42,056 nt of DNA, taken from Bdellovibrionales bacterium. GTDB taxonomy: Bacteria; Bdellovibrionota; Bdellovibrionia; Bdellovibrionales; JAMPXM01. The notes beneath the pieces were generated by a model. The model did no database searches, was not told the DNA's origin, and saw only the letters and a program-made list of their open reading frames with translations. Each line of letters opens with the position of its first letter. Positions within the stretch are counted from its first letter, which is position 1. The DNA is taken from positions 1 through 42,056 of the forward strand of contig SYLX01000186.1 of the NCBI GenBank assembly GCA_005808505.1, written 5' to 3'. Both the position numbers and the translations under genes were made by a program. This document shows, piece after piece, positions 16,601 to 26,900 of the stretch.

Positions 16601-19600
16601 AGGTCCACCCATCGTAGTGCCGCGGTAGATGCGGTAGCCATTTGCTCCGGTCACCGCGGTCCATGCTAGACCGATTGAGTTGGCGGCAGGAGTGAGGACG
16701 AGGTTCTTCGGAATTCCGCCGCGATAAGAGACAACGTTTGTCGGATTGGATTCGTAACTTCCCCACGTTGCCGTCACTCGGTAATAGTTCATTCCGTTGA
16801 GCGGCGAGGGATCCATGTAACGAGTCGGCGGTGAAGTCGAGGTTGAATTCGTCGCGATGACCGAAAATGGGCCACCTGGATTCGCCGAACGGTGAATACG
16901 GAAACGGTTAAAGACAGAAGGACGTGTCCAATCGAGGACGGGGAGACCCTGCGCATTTACCGTGAGATTGAGGTTCAAAGGATCCGTCGGATTGGTCCCT
17001 GGTATCGCACTTCGTTCGACGAAGTCCCAACCCGTCAGGCCACCTGGATAGTGAGCACGAATCACGTAGTAATACGCGATTCCGTTTGTGAGCCCGGTAT
17101 CGTTATACGAATTCACCGTCGTGTGGTTTGCTAAAATTGTGTACGGCCCGCCGGGCTTCGTTGCGCGAAGTAGCGTGTAAGAATCCGCTTGAGTATCAGT
17201 ATTCCAGGCAACTTGAATGTGTCCGTTCCCGGGGAAGAGCGAGAGTCCTGGGGGCCAGAGATTCGCAAACGCAACTTCGTTACTTGTCTGAGACTGAGTT
17301 CCGCTCCAACCTGCAGACACCGTATAGTAGTTGGCGTTCGCGTTCGAATTATTCCAGTAACTATCGGGATTACAATCGATCCAAGAATTCATCGTGCGCG
17401 TCGCGCGGAGAGTTCCGCCGCCACCGGAATTGTTTGAGCGGTAGACGAAAAATTCTGTGAAGTACGCAGGCGCACTCCAAGTCAACACGACGCCCGCGTT
17501 GCCCGCACCGCAAGCATCTGCTTTGAGCGCAAGGTTGAGATTGATTGGAGCGTCGGGCGCACCCATGGGCCGCGCATTGGCTTCGTTGGATTGAACGCTA
17601 TCGCCTGCGGGGTTGCTTCCGTGAACGACGTAGAAATAAAGAGTTCCATCCGTGACCGTATCATCAATATAGCTAGGTGAAACGAGCTTTGAGGCAATCG
17701 TCGTGTACGGACCGCCCGGTTTCAGCGAACGCATCACTTTGAAAGTCATGTTCGTTGAATCGCCCGACCACGAGAGCGACACGTTTGTGGGTCCAGGTAG
17801 AGCGGTCAAAGACAACGCCGAATTTGGATTCGGGGCCGTAACGGTCAGTGAAACTTCCGCGGAATCCTGGCTCGTGCCGGTGTTGTTCGTCGACGCGACC
17901 ACGTAGTAATAAGTCGTCCCGTTGGTGACGGCTAGATCGGTGTAAGCAGTGCCGATGACGTTGTTGTTGAGGATCGTGTACGGTCCACCGGCTTTCAGCG
18001 ACCGCTTCACGATGTAACGAGGCGATGGATTTGAAATCAAATCGGGAAGCCAGCCTAAGCTAACCGAGCCGTCGAGATTTTGCGAAACGTTGACGTCGAT
18101 GGGTCCTAAGTTGTGATGACGGAAGTTCGTCATGTGCGCACAAGCTGATTTGTTACCCACTTGATCCGACGACTGCGCGTAGAGCGAAGTCGTAGCGTTC
18201 ATTGGCGTTGTGATGGCGATGCCGCTTCCGGTAAATTCCGATGGAAGACCAACCTTCAGCGTCGCGGTACAGTTGGAATCCGTATAAATATTCACGTTTT
18301 GAATCGGCATGAAGCTTGTGCTCGTGCCGATCGTGCCCGTGAGGAGGGCGAGCTCACTGTAAGATGGACTTGCCGGTGACGTCGCTACGTAATGGGGAAG
18401 GCCCGGCGCAATATCGATATGCGTGTAATCTGTGAGGAAGGTACAGTTACTCACGTTGCCGGCGGCGTCGATCGTTTGGCCATAGATAGATGTGATCATG
18501 TTTGGCGAAACCTCAACGCGGATTCCGGTGGAGGCGAACTCAGCAGGTGTTCCGATGCCGATTTGGCTCAAGCAGAACATCGTATCGAAGAAGCGAACGT
18601 TGGCAACCGGGAGCACGTTCGTAGGATCTACCGTTGTCGTCCCTCGGACCATGGGCGAGAACGAAGTGTTGTTCGGTGATGTCGGGATCGTCGCCGTGAA
18701 CATCGGGTCGAACGGAGGCTTGGTGTTGTAGATGTAGGTCGTCAACTGCGTACACGCCGAGAAATTGCCGTACTTATCGAAGCTCACCGCATAAATCGGG
18801 GTCGCAGCGTCGCGATAGACCTGAACTTGCAAACCGCTCGTGACGAAGGCCGCACGCGTTCCTTGCGCGATTTTGGTTTGGCACATGTTATCGATGTAAA
18901 TCGCAACGTCCCGAATGCTCGAATCAGCCGTACCGACGATGTAAGGTCGATCCGTTTGCTTTGATGGTGACGGGGGAGACGCAAGGGTGAATGCGGGCGG
19001 AATAGCAGGATTCGCCGAATGATCGTAGTTCGTCATCGATGCGCACGTCGAGACGTTGCCTTCCGGATCGATCGTTGTAGCGTAGATGGTCGTAAGCGAG
19101 TTGGCCGGAACTGTCGCACGTACTCCCGTGCTCGTAAATTCCTGAGCCGTACCCATTCCGATGCGCGTGGTACAAGTTTCGTTGCTGAAGAGTTCGACCT
19201 GCACTCCACGGCCGTTGATCGAACCGACCACGTACGGCATCGTCGAAGTGTTGTTGGGAGAAGCCGGAAGCGTTTCGATAAAGCCCGGCGGCTCCGGCGG
19301 AATCGTGTTGTGGAAGTACGTTGTCATCAACGTACAGTTGGAAGCGTTCCCGGCGGCGTCGACCGACGTCGCGTAAAGTGAAGTTGAGTTGTTCTGCTGA
19401 ACCGCCGCGATGACACCGATGCCTTCGAACTCGGCTTTCGTGCCGGTGCCGACATTTCTCAAACAAGCCATGTCGTTATAGAACTTGATCACGGCCGTAT
19501 CCGCAGACGCGGTCCCTTTGATACGGGGGTAGAGCGTGAGTCGGGTAGGTGAAGCCGGTGTCGCCGAAACGAAAACGGGCGGATCCGGAATCGTTGAATC

Positions 19601-20602
19601 GTGTTTGTACGTGAAGAGGTAATTGCAAAGAGAAGGATTGCCTTCGGCATCATAGCCGACTGCATAGATTCCGGTCTCCGCGTTAGCGGGAAGTTCCACG
19701 GCGAGACCCGTAGATTTAAAATCAGCCGCTGGGCCGTTCCCGACGTGGAGTAAACAAGCTGCGTCCTTGAATAAAGAGACGGTTGTGACCTCTGCGGGAG
19801 TCGCACCGATGATTAGCGGTGACGACGTCACGTTCGAAGGTGAGATCGGATGACTCGAAACAAAAGTGGGAGGTGGGGGGCCGTAGTCGCTGTGAGCGTA
19901 AGCGCCAATTTCGGTGCAGGCCGAAGCATTGCCGAAGGGCTCGACAGCGCGACCATAGATCTTGCTTCGCGTGTTCGGTTGAAGCGTGATCGGAATCCCG
20001 ATCGTGGCAAATGCTTTCGGCGTCCCCAATCCGACTAGACGAGAGCATGTTGCATCATCGTAGAGTCGAACTTCTTGCGCGGTCGCGGCCGCTTCACCGT
20101 AAGCAAGCGGTGTTGTCGAGACTCGCGACGGTGATACGGGACTCGTCGATTTCAGAACGGGAGCCGGCGGCGCATCGTGCGGCGGCGTGTACGAGGTCAA
20201 GTAAAAGCAGCCGTCGTACGTATTGGTCGAAACGTAGAGGCGAGTTGTTCCCGCACTCGGGATCTGAAGCTCGATTCCCTTGTAGTGGAAGTCCGAGAGA
20301 AGTCCCTGGCCAATGCCCTGATCTTGGCAGGCCTCGGTCGAATGAAATCGAATGAAGCTCAGATCGATTGCGCCTTTGATATAAAGGCTACCTTGAACGA
20401 GCACGGTCGCGGTTGAGCGATCGTAAGTTTTCAGCGTGATGTTCGTGAGGGTGGCGCGAGAAGTAGAGACCGGTTTCTCTTCGTGACCACCTAGGCAACC
20501 TGAGAGAACAAAAGCAAGAGCCGTAGCTACGCAAAAGCGGATCGCCGCTGTCTTAAGCAGCCGCGAGAGCATCCGGTTTGCTAGTCCTACGAGCCTTGCC
20601 AT
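13652..20602 (-). CDS. Giant lipoprotein with Cys-paired Ig-like and fibronectin-III repeats
   Basis: A 2316-aa probable surface protein. The ATG at 20602 overlaps the upstream stop as TGATG; an in-frame TTG 15 bp earlier is less likely. A lipobox LSGC follows. Residues about 130-830 hold about eight repeats of roughly 90 aa built on P.SP, a V..F.D..C strand, GTP.EFASTG and IYA...D..GN.S.C, with two conserved Cys each, probably one disulfide per repeat. About twelve fibronectin-III domains follow (about 835-1910), each with GPYT and a TYYYVV-like strand. The last 400 residues are beta-rich and unassigned, ending LIDSSLVIRAQR. No enzyme motif is seen. It is the last gene of the three-gene operon. 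Adhesin or surface fibre is the likely role (inference). Confidence 0.85.
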   Translation of the reverse strand: MARLVGLANRMLSRLLKTAAIRFCVATALAFVLSGCLGGHEEKPVSTSRATLTNITLKTYDRSTATVLVQGSLYIKGAIDLSFIRFHSTEACQDQGIGQGLLSDFHYKGIELQIPSAGTTRLYVSTNTYDGCFYLTSYTPPHDAPPAPVLKSTSPVSPSRVSTTPLAYGEAAATAQEVRLYDDATCSRLVGLGTPKAFATIGIPITLQPNTRSKIYGRAVEPFGNASACTEIGAYAHSDYGPPPPTFVSSHPISPSNVTSSPLIIGATPAEVTTVSLFKDAACLLHVGNGPAADFKSTGLAVELPANAETGIYAVGYDAEGNPSLCNYLFTYKHDSTIPDPPVFVSATPASPTRLTLYPRIKGTASADTAVIKFYNDMACLRNVGTGTKAEFEGIGVIAAVQQNNSTSLYATSVDAAGNASNCTLMTTYFHNTIPPEPPGFIETLPASPNNTSTMPYVVGSINGRGVQVELFSNETCTTRIGMGTAQEFTSTGVRATVPANSLTTIYATTIDPEGNVSTCASMTNYDHSANPAIPPAFTLASPPSPSKQTDRPYIVGTADSSIRDVAIYIDNMCQTKIAQGTRAAFVTSGLQVQVYRDAATPIYAVSFDKYGNFSACTQLTTYIYNTKPPFDPMFTATIPTSPNNTSFSPMVRGTTTVDPTNVLPVANVRFFDTMFCLSQIGIGTPAEFASTGIRVEVSPNMITSIYGQTIDAAGNVSNCTFLTDYTHIDIAPGLPHYVATSPASPSYSELALLTGTIGTSTSFMPIQNVNIYTDSNCTATLKVGLPSEFTGSGIAITTPMNATTSLYAQSSDQVGNKSACAHMTNFRHHNLGPIDVNVSQNLDGSVSLGWLPDLISNPSPRYIVKRSLKAGGPYTILNNNVIGTAYTDLAVTNGTTYYYVVASTNNTGTSQDSAEVSLTVTAPNPNSALSLTALPGPTNVSLSWSGDSTNMTFKVMRSLKPGGPYTTIASKLVSPSYIDDTVTDGTLYFYVVHGSNPAGDSVQSNEANARPMGAPDAPINLNLALKADACGAGNAGVVLTWSAPAYFTEFFVYRSNNSGGGGTLRATRTMNSWIDCNPDSYWNNSNANANYYTVSAGWSGTQSQTSNEVAFANLWPPGLSLFPGNGHIQVAWNTDTQADSYTLLRATKPGGPYTILANHTTVNSYNDTGLTNGIAYYYVIRAHYPGGLTGWDFVERSAIPGTNPTDPLNLNLTVNAQGLPVLDWTRPSVFNRFRIHRSANPGGPFSVIATNSTSTSPPTRYMDPSPLNGMNYYRVTATWGSYESNPTNVVSYRGGIPKNLVLTPAANSIGLAWTAVTGANGYRIYRGTTMGGPYTSIGTSATNSYTDSSAVTGVGYYYTVTSTYLDGTESQKSAEVNGMRTDSAVPSGLSVTAVTANSIAIAWAKVQGATSYNIYVAVSPSTTYVKVANATATSYLRAGLSPGGEYNFKVSSVTGTTESSLSAPLTQMTLAALAAPTLTAGSNSVLVQWSGVTGASHNVERSTDGTTFSTVCPAVAINYCTDATAVNGTQYYYRVVATVSGYTITSPTSTITPGIVPSVPAGLAVTENITGDELKITFSGAPAATSYRIYVGTSPGNYNMPIVNATQTTDVAIPGLTAATTYYIAASALIGSVESARSAEISAIPLLTPAAPTALANSATSIRIAWSSAHGTVTNYDLLRSNDGVNFSAIATGLGTATAYTDSTAVAGVSYQYIYQPYGAGGVPMARSAASPQVTIGIAPLEPRSLTARAVSTTSVNLIWGQVTNIGKYNVYRATSAGGPYSLRGSTTASTTTYTDAGTAGTTYYYVVRSVNDYNVESPNSNEVAVELNAGPATLAVTANSNRLNLAWSAVAGAASYQVRRSEIAGGPYGVIASGVAGTSLQDTNVVNGVRYYYVVEAVFASGAVSVSSNEASAIALITMNLQSAVELLDRGLLSSTVARTFERSRTSLNTNDYDGSPSYQLEVVAYNVDSAPLQVELLNNSNVTVGFVTIPAGVSAPTRLRASFTPSAGANEYRLRLPATAAAGYIAVYSSRILITQTGATKTKLYIPLLSYSYGPSAADAGDPIEVTNGMSYTSLLAAGIYKKDTSSLVRLADGNPWELETVVASSGGAIGLVSLYNVTRGAPVTPTETVVAGSSVSLVRSPFNEGISNYARTNEGDEYQVTIRCDRYCGSGRQIALYKAGLWVKLDALDKVEVHLRTSLGANISFTNDIDHERTLLQLSAYSNPVVYFQATAEANGGSQVHVRLMSAAASDFGPSVLTPVAGSTVTFDSETKTQLRSPALTLTNGDRYLLQAEPVTGGLKLIDSSLVIRAQR

Positions 20603-23600
20603 CAATGGCCTACCCAAAGTTGAACGGCGTCGCTCAACGTATCGAGAACGACGAGATCCAGGGCGCCATCGCCGTTGAATTCACCGAGACTGATCGTGCT
20701 TACGCCTGCGTTGATGTAGTAGGGAGTCGAATTGTTGAATTGACCCGTCGATGAGCCTAAAAGAATCGTGAACCCCTGACTTGTGCCGTTGCCTACGGCC
20801 AAGTCGATGCGGTTATCGCTATTGAAGTCACCGGAGACGATCCCTTGAGGTGTTCCACCAGCTGAGTAATCTTCTTTCGCGCGGAAGGAGCCATCGCCAT
20901 TTCCTAGAAGAATGCTGACCGTGCCTTCGATCGAATTGACCGCGGCAATGTCGCGTACGCTGTCGTTGTTGAAATCATTGACCGTGAGGCTGTTGGGCCC
21001 GCTTGCGGTCGCGTACTCGACTTGCGTTTGGAAAGTTCCGTTGCCGTTGGAAATCAAGATACTCACGGAGCCTGAGGAGTTGTTGACCGTTGCGATATCA
21101 ACGAGTCCATCGCCGTTGAAATCTCCGGCATCGATCCCCACCGGAGCGGAGCCCGAATCGAAATCCACGCGGTTTTGGAATGTCCCGTTTCCGTTTCCAA
21201 GTAAGAGTGCCACTTTCGACGAGCTCTGGCTCGCCACCGCGATATCGAGTCGGCCGTCGTTGTTGAAATCGCGGATGACCGAGTCGACGGGACCCGCAGA
21301 CACTGGATAATCAACCGACGGGTGGAAGGTGAGATCACCTTTACCGAGGAAGACTTTTGCTTGAGAAGCCGTCTGCACGGTGACAACGAAGTCCATGTGA
21401 CCATCTTTATTGAAGTCAGCGACTTTCACGGACGTCGGGTTAAGACCAACGGCTACCGGTGCCTGCGCCGTGAAGAGACCTTTGCCATCGCCCTTCAGGA
21501 TGCTGTAGGAATTGCCGCTGCCATTGACGACGACAAGATCGTATTTTCCATCGCCGTCAAAGTCACCGGTCGCGGATCCAGCCGGGTTCAAACCGACCGA
21601 TGTTTTGAATCCTGCAACGCCACCCGCTTGGAACGGAATGATTTGCACTTCCTGATTCGCGACGGTCGAAACTAGAAGGTCAGGTCGGTTATCGCCGTTC
21701 ATATCGGCGCTCGTAATGAACAAAGGACCGATTGATGTAGGAATGGCCGTTTGCGCAATGAACTGGAAATTGTTCTGACCAAGCAGGTAACTCACGTTGT
21801 TGTCGTCACTGCTTGTAACGGCTAAGTCGATGAATGCGTCGTCGTCAAACAGACCGGCCGTGAGTGAAGTTGGGCTTCCGCCCACCGCCACTTGTTCAGG
21901 CGAATCGAAGAGAATAGCCGGCTGAGTCTGCGCGATATTTCTGAAGACAAAGGTTTCGTTCGAGCCGGGGCTCAAAATTGCGACGTCGGGCCAAGTGTCA
22001 CTGTTGAAGTCCGCCACGACGATGGCTGACGGCGCATTCATATTAAACAGCGTAACGGGTGCGGCAAAACCGCCGGTCCCGTTGTTAAGATTCATGAGGA
22101 CACTTGCCGTGTTGTCGCCCGTATTAGCGACGACTAGGTCCGGCCGTCCATCTTTGTTGAAGTCCGCCACCGCAAGGGCTGTCGGTGCTTGCCCAACCGT
22201 GTATTCAACGGGGCCGGAGAACGCTCCGTTACCGAGACCGAAGCGAACCGAAACAATCGATCCGCCCGTATTGCTGATCGCGAGATCGAGGCGGTTGTCG
22301 CCATCGAAGTCCGCAACCACTACGTTCTGCGGAGCAATTTCGTTTGCGCTCAACGGCGTGTTTACGGCTGGATTAAAAGTTCCATCGCCACGCCCTAAAA
22401 GGATCGAGTAGCGATCCGTTGAAGCACAAACGACAACTAAGTCGACACGGTTGTCGGCGTTGAAATCGCCTTGCGCCAGACCCGAAGGACCAATGCAGAT
22501 CCCACCGATGCGAACCATGTTCGCGAGAACACCGGTACCGCGTCCTTTGAAAAAGCCGACGCTCGAGTCACCGGTATTCAGCACTGCTGCATCTCTGAGT
22601 CCATCGCCATCGAAGTCGGCCGTCACGATCTGACCAGGGTTTTGGCCCGTTCTGAAAGTTGCGCCAAATGCACCCGAGCCGCCACCCATGGCGCTCGCGA
22701 AAAGAGTTGCCGTCGCGCGGCCGCTATTTGCTAAATCGGGAAGAGCGCCGGATGCAGGAGAAACTCTCACACCGATCAGAGCTGAGCTAAAGCCCATACG
22801 AACAGAAGCTTGCACGATCCCGGAGGCATTACTCGTTTGTTCGGGGTTTGTCGTGATGATCGCATCACCCGTCGCGACTTGGAAAACGAGCGGATAGTTG
22901 GGCAGTCCGTTACCGTAGCGATCGACGACCATCGCACGCATGGGGAGCGTCAGCATCTGGCCGTAAAGGACCGTCTGACCATCGCCACTCATCGCCGGAA
23001 GATCGATGTGATCGGGGAGACCCGCTTGCGTCGTGATGAAAGCTTCGATGAAACTTCCCGCCGTGTCGGAGATGCGAATCGTGTCGGTCACGTTCGCAAC
23101 CGGACCCGTCACGTAAGCGCCCGTGACGGAATTAAATGACCCACCGGAATTGTTCGTCGGAATCGTGACGTTGTAAACACCCGAGCCGCCCGAGAAGGTG
23201 AGCGGTTGCGAAGTCATGACCGGAATCGTCGTGGTTGCGGGAGAGACGGTGAGGTTCTTTTTGTGCCAGAGGACGTTGACGCTCGACGAGTTTCCCGCCG
23301 TGTCCGTTTGAGTGACGATGATATCGTAGTTTCCGTCAGCGGCTTTCGGGAGGCTGAGCGCAAACATCGACGCTACGCAGACCGTTGAACCTGCGCCATC
23401 TCCAGAAAGCGAGATCGTCGCGCCGGATTCACAACTGCCGCTGATCAGCAGCGCAGCTTCACCGGAAAGGTAAGGCTTTGTCGACGGCGTGACGATGACA
23501 GGAGGCGCGACGCTCCCTTTTTTGACCCAGACTAAAAGAATCGGGTTGGAAACGCTTGTTTCATTTTTCTGGTTGATGAAGAAGGAGTAAACACCGTCAG

Positions 23601-23907
23601 TTGATTTCTGAACGTTGAAGGTATACGTCGAATTCGTACTGCAAGGCTGTTGCCCGACCGCATCGCCCGAGATGTAAACGGTAAATCCTTTTTGGCACAG
23701 TCCCGAGACTTCAATCGAAGTTGCGTTCGAATAAAACGGAGTTTTCGCAGGTGCTGCGATCGTCGGAATCGGCACGATAGCCAGTGGCTCCGACGCGGGC
23801 GTCGAAGCCGTGATTTTTCCGCCGGCATGGCAGCCCAGGAGCGCGAATGCGCCCAAGGCTCCGAGAGCTGCGACTGCGAATTTCAATTGACCCAAAACGC
23901 GTTTCAT
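20602..23907 (-). CDS. FG-GAP/VCBS double beta-propeller lipoprotein
   Basis: An 1101-aa lipoprotein (lipobox LLGC). I chose ATG 23907 over the in-frame TTG 18 bp earlier because it starts the basic n-region MKRVLGQLK. Two Ig-like segments with Cys pairs (about 55-230) and a Big_1/invasin-like domain (about 290-400, VVDRYGNGLPNYPLVFQV) precede fourteen FG-GAP repeats of the form ADFNxDGxxDLxV followed by SVLLGxGxGTF. Fourteen repeats fit two seven-bladed propellers. Each blade carries a DxDxDG-type loop, so calcium binding is expected. Integrin-like propellers usually bind glycans or proteins. It sits 17 bp downstream of the NHL gene and its stop overlaps the start of the FN3 gene, so all three are co-transcribed. 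Confidence 0.87.
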   Translation of the reverse strand: MKRVLGQLKFAVAALGALGAFALLGCHAGGKITASTPASEPLAIVPIPTIAAPAKTPFYSNATSIEVSGLCQKGFTVYISGDAVGQQPCSTNSTYTFNVQKSTDGVYSFFINQKNETSVSNPILLVWVKKGSVAPPVIVTPSTKPYLSGEAALLISGSCESGATISLSGDGAGSTVCVASMFALSLPKAADGNYDIIVTQTDTAGNSSSVNVLWHKKNLTVSPATTTIPVMTSQPLTFSGGSGVYNVTIPTNNSGGSFNSVTGAYVTGPVANVTDTIRISDTAGSFIEAFITTQAGLPDHIDLPAMSGDGQTVLYGQMLTLPMRAMVVDRYGNGLPNYPLVFQVATGDAIITTNPEQTSNASGIVQASVRMGFSSALIGVRVSPASGALPDLANSGRATATLFASAMGGGSGAFGATFRTGQNPGQIVTADFDGDGLRDAAVLNTGDSSVGFFKGRGTGVLANMVRIGGICIGPSGLAQGDFNADNRVDLVVVCASTDRYSILLGRGDGTFNPAVNTPLSANEIAPQNVVVADFDGDNRLDLAISNTGGSIVSVRFGLGNGAFSGPVEYTVGQAPTALAVADFNKDGRPDLVVANTGDNTASVLMNLNNGTGGFAAPVTLFNMNAPSAIVVADFNSDTWPDVAILSPGSNETFVFRNIAQTQPAILFDSPEQVAVGGSPTSLTAGLFDDDAFIDLAVTSSDDNNVSYLLGQNNFQFIAQTAIPTSIGPLFITSADMNGDNRPDLLVSTVANQEVQIIPFQAGGVAGFKTSVGLNPAGSATGDFDGDGKYDLVVVNGSGNSYSILKGDGKGLFTAQAPVAVGLNPTSVKVADFNKDGHMDFVVTVQTASQAKVFLGKGDLTFHPSVDYPVSAGPVDSVIRDFNNDGRLDIAVASQSSSKVALLLGNGNGTFQNRVDFDSGSAPVGIDAGDFNGDGLVDIATVNNSSGSVSILISNGNGTFQTQVEYATASGPNSLTVNDFNNDSVRDIAAVNSIEGTVSILLGNGDGSFRAKEDYSAGGTPQGIVSGDFNSDNRIDLAVGNGTSQGFTILLGSSTGQFNNSTPYYINAGVSTISLGEFNGDGALDLVVLDTLSDAVQLWVGH

Positions 23908-23926
23908 CAGTTTGTTCTCAATCAAA

Positions 23927-26900
23927 TCACTTCGGAATTCTCGTTACGCGCATCGTGTTCTCGTCGGTGAGGTACACGTAGTGCGCATCACCCGTAACTC
24001 CGTTCAGAGAGTTCGTGAACATCCCGAGCACGAAGCCCGCGTTGTTACCGCCGCCCTGACACCAACCAGGCGTGATACCGGTTGCTCCTTGGCAACCGGC
24101 CTCCCCACCGGTCGGCTGACCGTTGGTGTTGAAGCTGATACCGCCTTGCCAGCCGATCATCGTTCCGGTGTCGCGAGCCATCTTCCAGACAACGGAGTTG
24201 TTGTAGCCGCAAAGATCGTTCGTTGTTCCGTAGATCTGGCTTGTGCTGTCGGTCCAGAGACCAACCGGCGCATCGCAGTTCCATCCGTTAGTTGCCGTGC
24301 TGAGAGTATTGCGTGCGGCATCCGTTGAGCTCGGAGCTGCCGGGTTAGCCAGGTTGATCCACGTATTCGTGAAGTTATTCACGCGTGTAGGAGCAGCACC
24401 CACGAATTGACCCGAGAGAGTCCACTTATCAATACGGTAGTTACCGTGGTTCACGATGTAGAGATGAGTTCCATCCGTAGCGATCCCGCCTCGTGAAGAG
24501 TAGTTGTTCCAATGGAAGCGGAAGCTGCCGCCACGATCGCCGGTGAAGTGAGTCGTCGTCGTGTGCGGCGTTCCGCCTTTGCACCAACCCACCGAGTGGT
24601 TGACCGGTGTCGAGCCACCGCTCGACGCCAAGCTACAACCGGTTGGTGTGCCTCCAGTTACGCGACCGATCCAGCCGTTGAACACACCGGAGGTCGCGTT
24701 GAACGAGAGGACGCGGTTGTTGTAGTTGTCGACGACGTACAAGTTTCCGCTCGCGTATGTGATGGCCGAGGGATAGTACATATTGCCATCGCCACTTCCA
24801 GCTTGGCTCGATCCACCCGTACACCAACCAGGAGTCTGGCCCGTTGCACCGGTACATCCACTTGAGCCGGGGTAGCTTCCGGTCGGCGAAGCGTTGATAC
24901 GTCCGATCCAACCTGCAGATGCTCCAGTTGTCGAGTTGAAGCGCAGAATCCGGTGCGCTTCGCTATCGACAACGTAGAGATACCCGTTCTTGTCACCCGT
25001 CACGTACGTCGGAACTTTGAAGACACCATCCGTTGCGTGGTTGACGAACGTTTGACCCATGTAGCGAGGCTGGAAGTAGGAACCCAAACACCATGCCGGT
25101 GAGGGGCCCATCGGGTTTGCGCTCAAGCAGCTTGCATCACCACCGGTTGGGCGCGAGGTGATCGCGCCGACCCAGCCGATGACGGATCCCAGAGCTGAAT
25201 CCAATTTCTTCACTCGACCTGCTTCTTGGTCGACTTGATAGAGAGCTCCATTTTCGGCGTGCAGACCAACCGGTTGGAAGCTCGAGTGATCATCGTAACC
25301 GTTGTATCCGGCAAACGAGACCGCGTCGTTCGACCATTCTCGAGGGCTCAAGCTTAGCTGCGCGAGCTGACCGTTGTATTCGCCCGTTGTAACCTTGAAG
25401 CTCTTGATCGCGGGGAAGTTCGCACCTTGACCCGTGATCAAATTGCCTTGCCCGTCGAGATCAACGGATGACAGGTTGTGGAAGGCATTCTCATCCATCC
25501 CGTTTTTCGCCGAACCACCGATACACCAGCCCGGCGTGTTTTCATTGATCGTGAGAGTGCCGCAGCCGGGGAATCCCGACATCGCGCTTGGGTTAGCAAC
25601 CTTACCGATCCAACCCTCAAGGTTAGCCGTGTGTGAGTACATCAGAAGGCGGCTAGAGTCCGCGATGTAAATGTAGTTTGCGTCGGATGCGATCGACCAA
25701 GGACCCGCGAGACCTTGAACGAAGACGCCTTCCCATGCACCGGTCGCAAGATCGTATTTGCCGACCGGTTGGTTGTTACCATGGTGGGTGACGAAGAGTT
25801 TGTTGCCGGTAGCGGTGGGAACGATTTGCAAACCGGTCGGATGATCGACAGCGCCCGTGCGCGGGTCGCCAGCTTGCCATGAGCCACCTTCGCACCAACC
25901 GGGCGTGGTCGAACCGTTACCGGTCGTTGTACAGTTGGGTGCACCACCTGATGGATTCACGTTGTAAACGCGACCGATCCATCCAGCAGGGCTTCCGTCG
26001 ACTTTGTTGAAGCGGAGGATCGATCCGTAAGAGCCAACGTAGAGATAGTTGTCGTCTACCGCGATCGCGCGAGGATCACGGAAGCGGCTATCCGCATTGC
26101 CCGGAACGGTCGCAACGTTATACGAGTTACCACCTTTGCACCAGCCGGGAGTCGGCAAGTTTGCGTTCGTGGACGTACAAGTTCCGGGACCGTTTGTTCC
26201 GATTGCGGTTGGCGTGCTGCTGACGCCGCCGATCCAGCCGTCAAAGCGACCAGTCGTCGCACGGTAGCGATGCACGCTGTGCGACCAACGGTTCGTGACG
26301 TAGATATAGTCGGCATCCGCCGCGACGGCTTCGGGATACTCCAAACCACCGTTCGCAGGGTTACCGTTACGTGATTGACCGCCTACGCACCATCCGGGAA
26401 CGGCTGCGTCGTTCACCGTATTTGCGCACTCGCTGTTTGAAGGATCCGATAAGTTCGATCCGTTGACGCCGATTCCGCCCCACTTATAGTGGCGACCGAT
26501 CCAACCTACATACTTCTTCGCGATGTAGTCGAACTTCAGGACGCGATGGCGAGACGGGTCGACCATATACATATTCTGTTTAGCTGGGTCGAACTTTACC
26601 TCTTTGGCACCGTCAGGTCCATCCATGCGGGCCGCGACGGGATTGAAGTTTTTCTGGAACCAATAGAGAGTTCCATCAGGTTGAATCATCGTGCCGGCAG
26701 TTCCTAGGAAGGCTTTTGCCGCCGTGACCGACCAGTTGTAAGTCGCTGCTGTAAGGATCGAACCTTGGTCCGTCGCCGTGAAAGTGAGCGACGTCGCAGG
26801 ATATTGTCCCTTAAACCAGAACTGCTTTTCGTTCTGACCCGTCGCGAACAAGTACTGCGTGACGGGAGTGACGCAACCTGTGTCTTGGTAGAAAGTTCCG

